From Amycolatopsis suaedae (lineage in GTDB: Bacteria > Actinomycetota > Actinomycetes > Mycobacteriales > Pseudonocardiaceae): a stretch of DNA of 64,000 nucleotides. The stretch spans positions 124,001 through 188,000 of the forward strand of contig NZ_SFCC01000016.1 in the NCBI RefSeq assembly GCF_004214935.1, read 5' to 3'. A program made the position numbers and the translations under genes. The notes under the pieces were generated by a model, which was not told where the DNA came from, did no database searches, and saw only the letters and a list, made by a program, of their open reading frames with translations. This document shows, piece after piece, positions 39,866-48,243 of this stretch; the first letter of the stretch is position 1, and the number at the start of each line of letters is the position of its first letter.

Positions 39866-40737
39866 GCACCCGCACGCTGGTGTCGCCGTCGTCGCTGCGC
39901 ACGCGGCGCGGCAAGATCGTCTACTGGACGGTGTTCGCCCTGGTGTTCGCCGGGTTCGCGCTGGCGTTCCTGTTCCCGCTGTACTGGGCGGTCACCGGCG
40001 CGATGAAACCGGCCGAGGAACTGGCCCGCATCCCGCCGACGCTGGTCCCGCAGACGTGGGAACCGCAGTCGTTCGCGCAGGCGTGGGACCAGATGGATCT
40101 CGGCAGGTTCTTCCTCAACACCGTCGTCGTGGCGGCCGGGGCGTGGGCGGTGTCGCTGGCGGTCGACGTGCCCGCCGCGTACGCGTTGTCCAAGCTGCGG
40201 CCCCGGTTCGGCAACGCCGTGCTGGGCATGATGCTGGTGACGTTGATGCTGCCGTCGGCGGCGTTGCTGGTGCCGACCTACCTGACGATCACCGACGTGC
40301 CGCTGATCGGGGTGAACCTGCTCAACAACCCGGCGGCGATCTGGCTGCCGGCCGCGGCCAACGCGTTCAACGTCTACCTGCTCAAACGGTTCTTCGACCA
40401 GATACCCGACGAGCTGCTCGAAGCGGCCACAATGGACGGTGCGGGGCCCGTGCGGACCCTGCTGCGGATCGTGCTGCCGATCTCCCGGCCGATCCTGGCG
40501 GTGGTGTCGATCCTGGTGGTCGTGGCCGCCTGGAAGGACTTCATCTGGCCGCTGCTGGTGCTGCAGGACCCGAGCACGCAGACGTTGAGCGTGCTGCTGC
40601 AGCGGGTAGCCGAGTTCATGCCGCTCAACCTGCTGATCGCCGGGATGGTGCTGGCCAGCGTCCCGATGATCGCGCTGTTCCTCGTGTTCCAGAAACAGGT
40701 CCTCGCCGGGCTGACCGCCGGCAGCATCAAGGGCTGA
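39862..40737 (+). CDS. Sugar ABC transporter permease (CUT1, MalG-type)
   Basis: A 291-residue permease with six transmembrane segments. The EAA loop reads EAATMDGAGPVRTLLRIVLP, and ALAFLFPLYWAVTGAMKPAEEL and VPAAYALSKLRPRFGNAVLG are characteristic of MalG-type partners. It pairs with the preceding subunit; the ATPase must come from elsewhere. The intracellular glycosidase gene follows after 29 bases. Confidence 0.87.
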   Translation: MSTRTLVSPSSLRTRRGKIVYWTVFALVFAGFALAFLFPLYWAVTGAMKPAEELARIPPTLVPQTWEPQSFAQAWDQMDLGRFFLNTVVVAAGAWAVSLAVDVPAAYALSKLRPRFGNAVLGMMLVTLMLPSAALLVPTYLTITDVPLIGVNLLNNPAAIWLPAAANAFNVYLLKRFFDQIPDELLEAATMDGAGPVRTLLRIVLPISRPILAVVSILVVVAAWKDFIWPLLVLQDPSTQTLSVLLQRVAEFMPLNLLIAGMVLASVPMIALFLVFQKQVLAGLTAGSIKG

Positions 40738-40766
40738 ACCGCCCGGGGGAAAGGTGGAATGACGAC

Positions 40767-42359
40767 ATGAGCCAGTCCGCTTGGTGGCGGCACGCCGCGA
40801 TCTACCAGGTCTACCTGCGTAGCTTCGCCGACGGCAACGGCGACGGCATCGGTGACCTCGCCGGTGTCCGGTCGCGGCTGGGCTATCTGTCGGATCTGGG
40901 TGTGGACGCGCTGTGGTTCACGCCGTGGTACCCGTCGCCGATGGACGACGGCGGCTACGACGTCGCCGACTTCCGCGACATCGAGCCGACGTTCGGCACG
41001 CTCGGCGAGGCCGAGCAGCTCATCGCCGAGGCACACGAGCGCGGCATCCGGGTCATCATCGACGTGGTGCCCAACCACTGTTCGGACGCCCACCGGTGGT
41101 TCACCGCCGCGGTGGCCGCGGGCCCGGGATCGCCGGAACGCGAACGGTTCTGGTTCCGCGACGGCCGCGGTCCGGACGGCTCGCAGCCGCCGAACAACTG
41201 GCGTTCGCGCTTCGGCGGCTCGGCGTGGACCCGCGTGCCGGACGGCCAGTGGTATCTGCACCTGTACAGCTCGCGCCAGCCCGACCTGAACTGGGAGAAC
41301 CCGGAGGTGCGCGAGGAGTTCCGCGACATCCTGCGGTTCTGGTTCGATCGCGGGGTGGACGGGGTGCGCATCGACGTCGCCGACGGGCTGGTCAAGGACC
41401 CGGCCCTGCCCGACGTCGAGCCCGGTGACGAGACGCCGTTCTCCGACCAGGAGGACCTGCACGAGATCTACCGGGACTGGCGGCGCATCGCCGACGGCTA
41501 CCCGGGGCAGCGCATGCTGGTCGGCGAGATGTGGCTGTCCGACCTGCGCCGGTCGGCCCGCTACCTGCGCTCCGACGAGCTGCACGGGGCGTTCAACTTC
41601 GACTTCCTGGTCTGCCCGTGGGACGCCGAGCGCTTCCGCGGGGTGATCGACCGGACCCTGTCCTCGCACGCGGAGGTGGGTGCGACGGCGTCGTGGGTGC
41701 TGTCCAACCACGACGTCACCCGGCCGGTCACCCGCTACGGCCGCGCGGGCGACACCGGGTTCTCGTTCGCCGACCGGCTGCACGGCACGCCGGTCGACCG
41801 CGAGCTGGGCACCCGGCGGGCCCGCGCGGCCGCGTTGCTGGCCATGGCGCTGCCCGGCGTGGTGTACGTCTACCAGGGCGAGGAGCTGGGGCTGTGGGAG
41901 ATCGAGGACATCCCCGGCGAGCTGCGGCAGGACCCGGTGTGGGAACGCAGCGACCACGCCGACCCCGGCCGGGACGGCTGCCGCGTGCCGTTGCCGTGGT
42001 CGGGTTCCGTGCCGCCGTTCGGGTTCGGCCCGGACGACGCGGAGAAGGAGCCGTGGCTGCCGCAACCCGCCGTCTGGTCGGAGTACACCGCGTCCCGGCA
42101 GGAATCCGACCCCGGCTCGATGCTGCGGCTGTACCGGGAGGGGCTGCGGCTGCGCCGGGAGTGTTCCGGTGAGCTGAGCTGGCTGGTCGGCGTCGGCGGC
42201 GACGTGCTCGCGTTCCGCCGCGGTGAGGACTTCGCCTGTGTGCTCAACCTCGGCGCGGAGGCGGTTCCGCTGCCGCGGCACCGCTCCCTGCTGTTGTCCA
42301 GCGGCCCGCTGGACGGTGACCTGCTGCCGGCCGACACCGCGGCCTGGCTGAATCTGTAG
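40767..42359 (+). CDS. GH13 alpha-glucosidase (intracellular)
   Basis: A 530-residue GH13 enzyme without signal peptide. Conserved regions in order: WWRHAAIYQVYLRSFADGNG, DVVPNHCS (region I), DGVRIDVADGLVKD with the nucleophile Asp (II), MLVGEMWLS with the acid/base Glu (III), and SNHDVTRP with the transition-state Asp (IV). The sequence resembles oligo-1,6-glucosidase and actinobacterial alpha-glucosidases (GH13_30-like). It would split imported alpha-glucosides to glucose. The transporter and LacI regulator upstream agree with this. Confidence 0.9.
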   Translation: MSQSAWWRHAAIYQVYLRSFADGNGDGIGDLAGVRSRLGYLSDLGVDALWFTPWYPSPMDDGGYDVADFRDIEPTFGTLGEAEQLIAEAHERGIRVIIDVVPNHCSDAHRWFTAAVAAGPGSPERERFWFRDGRGPDGSQPPNNWRSRFGGSAWTRVPDGQWYLHLYSSRQPDLNWENPEVREEFRDILRFWFDRGVDGVRIDVADGLVKDPALPDVEPGDETPFSDQEDLHEIYRDWRRIADGYPGQRMLVGEMWLSDLRRSARYLRSDELHGAFNFDFLVCPWDAERFRGVIDRTLSSHAEVGATASWVLSNHDVTRPVTRYGRAGDTGFSFADRLHGTPVDRELGTRRARAAALLAMALPGVVYVYQGEELGLWEIEDIPGELRQDPVWERSDHADPGRDGCRVPLPWSGSVPPFGFGPDDAEKEPWLPQPAVWSEYTASRQESDPGSMLRLYREGLRLRRECSGELSWLVGVGGDVLAFRRGEDFACVLNLGAEAVPLPRHRSLLLSSGPLDGDLLPADTAAWLNL

Positions 42360-42368
42360 GAGGTTGTG

Positions 42369-43391
42369 ATGCGGGTGCTGGTACTGGCGGTGGCTCTGCT
42401 GGCGGCACTGTGCGTGCCGCCGGCGGCCGCCCAGCCGCCGTTGTCCGGTAAGACGCACGTGTTCTACTACCCGTGGTACGGCAATCCGGCGACCTACGGC
42501 CAGTACCGGCACTGGCAGCAGGGCGGGCACCAGCCGCCCTCGGCCATCGGCGCGGACTTCTACCCGGCGCTGGGCCCCTACGACTCCGGTGACTTCGCCG
42601 GTGCGGTCGACCGGCACATGCGGTGGATCCGCGAGGCCGGGGTGGGAACGCTGGTGTACAGCTGGTGGGGCCGGGGCTCCTACGAGGACGGCCTGGCGGC
42701 CGGTGTCCTGGCCGCGGCGGCGCGGTACGGGCTGAAGGTCGCCTGGCACTTGGAACCCTACGCCGGCCGCACCGCCCAGTCCACTGTGGACGACGTGCGA
42801 TACATCGTGGGACGCTACGGTTCCAGCCCGGCGTTCTACCGCGACGCCGCGCACGGCAACCGGCCGGCGTTCTACGTGTTCGAGAGCCTGCGGGTGGCGG
42901 ACTGGGCGCCGCTGGCGGCGGTGCGCCCGGAGGCCATCGTGCTGGCGCAGACCACCGACCTGTCCAAGGTCACGCACTTCGGCGGGATCTACACCTACGA
43001 CGTGCTCGCCTCACAGAACCCGGTGGGCTGGAAGGGGATCGCCGACTTCTGCCGAGCCAACGGCCTGGTGTGGGCACCGTCGATCGGCCCCGGCTACATC
43101 GACGACCGGGCCGTTCCCGGCAACACCACGCCCACGCTGGAGCGGGCAGGCGGCGCGACCTACGACCGGCAGTGGGCCACCGCGCTGGACCCGGCCAACG
43201 GCGGCAAGCCGGACTGGGTGTCGATCACCTCGTTCAACGAGTGGCACGAGGGCTCGTCCCTGGAGCCGGCCAGTTCCAGCCCGCCCGCCGGGCACGGCTA
43301 CCGCACCTACGAGGGCGCCTACGGCCGTACCGGCCCCGCCGCCGAGACGGCCTACCTGGACCGAACGGCCCACTGGGTCACGCGGTTCTAG
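42369..43391 (+). CDS. Secreted GH99-like endo-alpha-mannosidase/mannanase
   Basis: A 340-residue protein with AGGAGG overlapping the stop of the GH13 gene. Residues 1-22 are a signal peptide. GH99 hallmarks: THVFYYPWYGNPATYGQYRH, GVGTLVYSWWGRGSYEDG, VAWHLEPYAGRT, WAPSIGPGYIDDR and ITSFNEWHEGSSLEPA, the last containing the catalytic Glu region. GH99 enzymes cut an internal alpha-1,2-mannoside and release an alpha-1,3-linked disaccharide. Being secreted and co-transcribed with an uptake system and alpha-glucosidase, it may supply Glc-alpha-1,3-Man-type sugars. One CGCGAGTCGTACGTTC box follows the stop. Confidence 0.82.
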   Translation: MRVLVLAVALLAALCVPPAAAQPPLSGKTHVFYYPWYGNPATYGQYRHWQQGGHQPPSAIGADFYPALGPYDSGDFAGAVDRHMRWIREAGVGTLVYSWWGRGSYEDGLAAGVLAAAARYGLKVAWHLEPYAGRTAQSTVDDVRYIVGRYGSSPAFYRDAAHGNRPAFYVFESLRVADWAPLAAVRPEAIVLAQTTDLSKVTHFGGIYTYDVLASQNPVGWKGIADFCRANGLVWAPSIGPGYIDDRAVPGNTTPTLERAGGATYDRQWATALDPANGGKPDWVSITSFNEWHEGSSLEPASSSPPAGHGYRTYEGAYGRTGPAAETAYLDRTAHWVTRF

Positions 43392-43421
43392 CCGCGAGTC
43401 GTACGTTCCGGGCCGGGCCCG

Positions 43422-45461
43422 TCAGGGGCAGGTGATCTTGGGCTGGGGGTTGTAGCGGACGTTGCGCGGCTCGCGGCGCACCTCGCGGCCGCTGAGGTCG
43501 CGCAGGATGCGGGTGTCGCTGGCGGTGAAGCCCTGCGCGCCGTTGGACGGCTGGCAGTTCTCCGTCGGGCCGGCCTTCTCCTGCGGCTCGGTGAAGTTGT
43601 GCCGCTCGCCGGTCACCGACTCCACGTTGTACCGCTTGGTGCCCCACAGCTTCACCGTGATCGACGACGGCGACCAGATGGTCTGGATGGCCACCCCGGT
43701 GTCGCTGTCGTTGGTGAACTTCAGGTCGATCACGCTGGCACCGGCGTGGTTCTGGAACACCGTCGCCTCACGCGCCACCGGGTAGCGGCTGATGTAGTAA
43801 CTGTGCTCCTTGTGCCCGGCGTCCTTCATGCCGGCGAAGTAGTACGCGTTGTACAGCGTGGTGGCGAACTGCGAGATGCCGCCACCGACCTCGCGGCCGG
43901 GCGCGCCGTCGGAGATGACGCCCGCCTCGACGTAGCCCTGCGCCTTGGTCCGCGGCCCGGTGAAACCGTTGAGGCTGAACGTCTCGCCCGGCTTGACGAA
44001 GGCGCCGTTCACCTTCTGCGCCACCACCCGGATGTTGACGCCGGAGTCGGAAGCGAAGCCCTTCGTGGTGAACTCGCCGATGACCTCCTTGACGCCGTAC
44101 TTGTTCGCGTCCTCGGTGGTCACCTTCGCCGGCTTGTTCTCGTAGAGCGCCTTGACCTCACGGTTCTCCGTGCGCAGCAGCACCTCGGGCAGCGGTGCGA
44201 GGCTGGGGTCCCAGTTGATCTTCTTGCCGTCCTCGGACGGCTGCACGGTCGGCCTGCCGCCCTCGAACACGATCTGGGCGTCCTTGCCCTCCTTCTCGGT
44301 GGACGCCAGCTGCGGCCCGGCCGCCTCGACGATCTTCGCGTTGTCGATCTTCGGCTTCAGCTGTCCCGCCTCGTCGACCTCGAACGTCAGCGCCGCGCCG
44401 ATCTGCGGCGGCTGCAGCACCGCGTCCTTGCCCTCGCCACGCACCAGCACCAGGCCGGACACGGCGGGCTTGGCGAACTGCTCCAGCGCCGCCCGCACGG
44501 CCTCCGGCGTGGACCGCACCGGGGTCACCGCCACCGGCAGCTGGACGGCCTGCTCGCCTGCCCACTGGGTGAGGATCGCCTGCATCGCGCCGTCGACGTC
44601 GAGCTTCTGGCCCTGCTTGGGGTCGACCGGGATCGGCTGACCCTCCTCGAACCGGATCGTGCCCTCCATCGGGTCCCGGTCGACGGCCTGCCGCACGTCC
44701 TCCATGGCACCGGCCAGCTTCTGCGGTTCGGCGTGGGTGGCGACGCCGACCTCGCGGGTGGTGAAGAAGGACGCGAGCCGGGTGAACGGGTTCAGCGGCT
44801 GGTCGCCGGCGTTGTCCAGGGTGGTCGGCCAGTCCAGCTTCAGCCCGGCCTCGGCGGGGTTGAAGCTCTCGGCGACGTCGCCCGCCTGGTACTTGACCGG
44901 CTGGGTCAGCCGCGGCTCCAGCTTCTGCCGCAGCTCGGCCTCGGCATCGGAGCGCGACATCCCGCCGACGTCGACTCCGGCCACGGTCACGCCGCGCGGC
45001 ACGTCACCGCTGCTGATGAGCAGGTCGGCGCCGTAGACCACGACGAGCACGCCCAGCGCGGCGCCGCCGATGATCGCGGCCTTGCGCAGCGAGCGGCGCC
45101 GGGCGGCGCCCGGGTCGTCGTCCTCGGCTCGCGGCGCGGGCACCGGGACGACGCCCTCGACCTGCTCGGTCGGCGCATCGGCGTCGGGACGCTGCGGCGC
45201 GAACCGCTGGGTCGCCGCCGCGTCGAACTGCTGCGTGGCACCGGCGTCGAACCGCTGGCCGACCGCGGGCATGTGCTGGGTCGCACCGGCGTCGAACTGG
45301 GGCCCGGACGAGTCGAGAAGTTCCCCCCGCGCCGGAGGGAACACGTCGGTTCTCTCGGCGTCGGACTCGGGCCACTGGCGGTCTTGCGGCAACTGTCCAC
45401 CCTCCACGTCGCCGTGCGGATCGTCGGCGTCGGTCCCCAAGATACGGGGCGCCATTATCAC
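43422..45461 (-). CDS. VanW-family membrane protein with PG_binding_4 domains
   Basis: A ~679-residue protein. The cytoplasmic N-terminus (~130 residues) is acidic and carries a repeated FDAGATQ-type motif: QFDAGATQHMP, RFDAGATQ, QFDAAATQRFAP. One transmembrane helix follows (AAIIGGAALGVLVVVYGADL). Outside lie two PG_binding_4-like regions (GVTVAGVDVGGMSRSDAEAE; LVLVRGEGKDAVLQPP) and the VanW domain (VIGEFTTKGFASDSGVNIRV, PGETFSLNGFTGPRTKAQGY, EVGGGISQFATTLYNAYYFA), ending with two Cys. VanW proteins are linked to glycopeptide resistance and cell-wall work, but their activity is unknown. GTG 45461 or ATG 45455 may start it; neither has a strong ribosome site. Confidence 0.82.
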   Translation of the reverse strand: MIMAPRILGTDADDPHGDVEGGQLPQDRQWPESDAERTDVFPPARGELLDSSGPQFDAGATQHMPAVGQRFDAGATQQFDAAATQRFAPQRPDADAPTEQVEGVVPVPAPRAEDDDPGAARRRSLRKAAIIGGAALGVLVVVYGADLLISSGDVPRGVTVAGVDVGGMSRSDAEAELRQKLEPRLTQPVKYQAGDVAESFNPAEAGLKLDWPTTLDNAGDQPLNPFTRLASFFTTREVGVATHAEPQKLAGAMEDVRQAVDRDPMEGTIRFEEGQPIPVDPKQGQKLDVDGAMQAILTQWAGEQAVQLPVAVTPVRSTPEAVRAALEQFAKPAVSGLVLVRGEGKDAVLQPPQIGAALTFEVDEAGQLKPKIDNAKIVEAAGPQLASTEKEGKDAQIVFEGGRPTVQPSEDGKKINWDPSLAPLPEVLLRTENREVKALYENKPAKVTTEDANKYGVKEVIGEFTTKGFASDSGVNIRVVAQKVNGAFVKPGETFSLNGFTGPRTKAQGYVEAGVISDGAPGREVGGGISQFATTLYNAYYFAGMKDAGHKEHSYYISRYPVAREATVFQNHAGASVIDLKFTNDSDTGVAIQTIWSPSSITVKLWGTKRYNVESVTGERHNFTEPQEKAGPTENCQPSNGAQGFTASDTRILRDLSGREVRREPRNVRYNPQPKITCP

Positions 45462-45526
45462 GACTTCAGCTCACCCTGGTGCGGGATGCGGCAAGCGGCC
45501 GAAAGGGTGAGCCGAACGAACGGTTC

Positions 45527-47251
45527 TCAGCGTGGATCGGGCTCGGGATTGTGGCCCGCACGAGCGAGAAAGTCGAAGTCACAGCCCACATCGGCCTGAG
45601 TGATGTGACTGGAGTACAGCGCTCCGTAACCACGCTCGAACTTCGGTGGCGGCGGCGTCCACGCGGCCCGCCGCGCCGCCAGTTCCGCATCCGGAACATC
45701 CAGTTCGAGCCTGCGGCCGGGTACGTCCAGAATGACCGGATCGCCGTCCCGTACCAGTGCCAGCGGCCCGCCGACGTGTGACTCCGGCGCCACGTGCAGG
45801 ACACACGCGCCGTAGCTGGTGCCGCTCATGCGGGCGTCGGAGATGCGGACCATGTCGCGGACTCCCTTGGCCAGCAAGCGCTCCGGGATCGGCAGCATGC
45901 CGTATTCGGGCATTCCCGGTCCGCCCTGCGGGCCACTGCCGCGCAGCACCAGCACGGAGTCCTCGGTGATCTCCAGTGCCGGGTCGTCGATCCGCCGCTT
46001 GAGGTCGGCGTAGTCGTCGAACACCACGGCGGGACCGGTGTGCCGCAACAGGTCCTGCTGTGCGGCGATGTGCTTGATCACCGCGCCGCCGGGCGCCAGG
46101 TTCCCGCGCAGCACGGCCACTCCGCCCTCGGCGGCGACCGGGTCGTCGCGGCGCCGGATGACGTCGTCGCGGTACACCCCGGCGCCGGCGAGATCGTCGG
46201 CCAGCGTCTTGCCGGTGACGGTCGTGCGATCGGTGTGCAGCAGGTCGGTCAGCCGCGACAGCAGCCCGCGCAGTCCGCCCGCGTAGTAGAAGTCCTCCAT
46301 CAGGAACTCGCCGAACGGGCGCAGGTTCGCCAGCACCGGCACCCGCCGTGCGGTGGCGTCGAAGTCGTCCAGCGACAGCGGGACCTGCCCGCGCCCGGCC
46401 ATGGCGACGAGGTGGATCAGCGCGTTGGTCGACCCGCCCAGCGCCAGCACCGCGGTGACCGCGTCGGCGTAGGCACGCTCGTCGAGCACGGTGCCGATGC
46501 GCAGGTCCTCCCACACCATGCCGACGATCCGCGCCCCGCTGGCCGCGGCCATCCGGTGGTGGGCGGAGTCGACGGCCGGGATGGACGACGCCCCGGGCAG
46601 GGTGAGCCCGAGCACCTCGGCGGCCGCCGTCATGGTCGACGCGGTGCCCATCGTCATGCAGGTGCCGGGGGAGCGGGCCAGGCCGCGTTCCAGCTCGTCC
46701 AGTTCACGCTGACCGATCAGGCCTGCCCGTTTGTCGTCCCAGTACTTCCACATGTCGGTGCCGCTGCCCAGCACCTCGTCACGCCAGTGCCCGCGCAGCA
46801 TCGGCCCGGCCGGTACGAAGATCGCGGGCAGCCCGGCGCTGATCGCGCCCATCAGCAGCGCCGGTGTCGTCTTGTCGCAGCCGCCCATGAGCACCGCGCC
46901 GTCGATCGGGTAGGAGCGCAGGATCTCCTCGGTCTCCATCGCCAGCAGGTTGCGGTACAGCATGGGCGTCGGCTTCTGGAACGTCTCCGACAGCGTGGCG
47001 ACCGGGAACTCCAGCGGGAACCCACCCGCCTGCCACACGCCGCGCTTGACCTGCTCGGCCCGCTCCCGCAGGTGCATGTGGCAGGGGTTGATGTCGCTCC
47101 ACGTGTTGAGGATCCCGATGACCGGCTTGCCCAGGTGCTCCTCCGGATTGATGCCGAGCTGGCGGGTCCGGGTGCGGTGGCTGAAGTCCCGCAGCTCGTC
47201 GCCGCCGTACCAGCGGTGACTGCGCAGGTCCCCGGGTCGCACAGCCCTCAC
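45527..47251 (-). CDS. IlvD/Edd-family dehydratase, probably a sugar-acid (pentonate) dehydratase
   Basis: A 574-residue [Fe-S]-dependent dehydratase. HMHLRERAEQVKRGVWQAGG, VLMGGCDKTTPALLMGA (cluster Cys), RSPGTCMTMGTASTM (second Cys), IPAVDSAHHRMAAASGARIV and RISDARMSGTSYGACVLHVAPES are family motifs. The SDARMSGTSYG and LHVAPES forms resemble L-arabinonate and related aldonate dehydratases rather than IlvD. It probably converts an aldonate to its 2-keto-3-deoxy form. GTG 47251 overlaps the stop of the DapA-family gene by four bases, so both steps are co-expressed. Confidence 0.82.
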   Translation of the reverse strand: MRAVRPGDLRSHRWYGGDELRDFSHRTRTRQLGINPEEHLGKPVIGILNTWSDINPCHMHLRERAEQVKRGVWQAGGFPLEFPVATLSETFQKPTPMLYRNLLAMETEEILRSYPIDGAVLMGGCDKTTPALLMGAISAGLPAIFVPAGPMLRGHWRDEVLGSGTDMWKYWDDKRAGLIGQRELDELERGLARSPGTCMTMGTASTMTAAAEVLGLTLPGASSIPAVDSAHHRMAAASGARIVGMVWEDLRIGTVLDERAYADAVTAVLALGGSTNALIHLVAMAGRGQVPLSLDDFDATARRVPVLANLRPFGEFLMEDFYYAGGLRGLLSRLTDLLHTDRTTVTGKTLADDLAGAGVYRDDVIRRRDDPVAAEGGVAVLRGNLAPGGAVIKHIAAQQDLLRHTGPAVVFDDYADLKRRIDDPALEITEDSVLVLRGSGPQGGPGMPEYGMLPIPERLLAKGVRDMVRISDARMSGTSYGACVLHVAPESHVGGPLALVRDGDPVILDVPGRRLELDVPDAELAARRAAWTPPPPKFERGYGALYSSHITQADVGCDFDFLARAGHNPEPDPR

Positions 47252-48168
47252 AGCAGGCCCCACGTGGCCAGCAGTGCGCCGACCCCGGCGCGGCCGGACT
47301 CGCCGAGCACGCGGCTGGGCGGGCGGACGTCCCGGCGGCAGATGCCCAGCTGGGCGAGGGCTTCCTTGACCACGCTCACATTGTTCTCCGAATCGCCGTC
47401 CGCACGCAGCTGTTCGAACGGCCGGATCAGGTCCCAGACCCGGGTGGCTGCCGCGGTGTCGCCTGCCCGCAACGCGGCCAGCAGCTCGGCAGGCAGCGCC
47501 GGGGCGACGTTGACCAGCCCGGAGGTGAAGCCGGTCGCGCCGACGGCGAAGTAACCCGGCGCGGACAGCTCGGCGAGCCCGGCGATCCAGACGAACCGGT
47601 CCCGTCCGGCGTCGCCGGCGACCGTGGCGAACCGCACCGGGTCGGGGACGGCGTACTTCACCGCGATCACGTTGGGCGCCAGCGCGCCCAGCCGGGCCAG
47701 TGCGGCGCCGTCGACGCGGGTGCTGCGCACGTACAGCACCACGCCGAGTTCGGGCACCGCCTCGGCGATGCGGTGGTGGTAGTCGACCCAGCCGTCCAGC
47801 GAGACGTACGGGTGCACCGGCTGGTGGACCATGATCGCCTCCGCGCCGTGGTCGCGGGCGTGCCGCGCGGCGGCGACGGCGTCGGGCACGGCATGACCGA
47901 CCCCCGCGACGATCGTCGCCCTGCCGCCCACCGCGTCCGCGGTCAGTTCCAGCGCCGTGCGGGCCTCCGGCGCGCTGAGCGCGTAGAACTCGCCGGTGTT
48001 GCCGTTCGGGGTGACCACGCCGACCCCGCCGTCGACGATCCGGGTGACGATCTTGCGGTGTGCCGGTTCGTCGATCCCGCCGCCGGCGTCGAACGGCGTG
48101 ACCGGAATCGCGACCACGCCGGCCAGCCTGTCCCGCAATGCGGTGAAACTCGTGGGAAGCTCCTGCAT
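47248..48168 (-). CDS. DapA/NAL-family aldolase or dehydratase acting on a 2-keto-3-deoxy acid
   Basis: A 306-residue TIM-barrel lyase. GVVAIPVTPFDAGGGIDEPA and TPNGNTGEFYALSAPEART are the 2-oxo-acid binding strands, VVLYVRSTR holds the catalytic Tyr, and NVIAVKYAVPD the Schiff-base Lys. With an aldonate dehydratase downstream, it likely handles 2-keto-3-deoxypentonate or 5-keto-4-deoxyglucarate rather than dihydrodipicolinate. The ATG at 48168 has no ribosome site but a -10-like element nearby, so the mRNA may be nearly leaderless. It diverges from the GntR regulator. Confidence 0.8.
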   Translation of the reverse strand: MQELPTSFTALRDRLAGVVAIPVTPFDAGGGIDEPAHRKIVTRIVDGGVGVVTPNGNTGEFYALSAPEARTALELTADAVGGRATIVAGVGHAVPDAVAAARHARDHGAEAIMVHQPVHPYVSLDGWVDYHHRIAEAVPELGVVLYVRSTRVDGAALARLGALAPNVIAVKYAVPDPVRFATVAGDAGRDRFVWIAGLAELSAPGYFAVGATGFTSGLVNVAPALPAELLAALRAGDTAAATRVWDLIRPFEQLRADGDSENNVSVVKEALAQLGICRRDVRPPSRVLGESGRAGVGALLATWGLL

Positions 48169-48173
48169 GTGCC

Positions 48174-48187
48174 ATATGATATATGAC
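48174..48187. promoter_or_regulatory. Candidate GntR operator of the sugar-acid operon
   Basis: ATATGATATATGAC lies in the 75-base gap between divergent aldolase and GntR genes. It includes TGATATATGA (48177-48186), the same ten bases as the reverse complement of the boxes at 10834 and 29619. Confidence 0.5.
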
Positions 48188-48243
48188 GTGACCACCGCGT
48201 AGATTTGATTCCACCACCGCCCGCCGAACCGGAGTGAGAACCG

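Noticed and set aside
45527-47251. IlvD of branched-chain amino-acid synthesis
   Set aside because: The motif forms and the DapA-family partner point to a sugar-acid dehydratase, and no ilv genes are nearby.
47248-48168. Dihydrodipicolinate synthase for lysine biosynthesis
   Set aside because: Operon with an aldonate-type dehydratase and a dedicated GntR regulator indicates sugar-acid catabolism.
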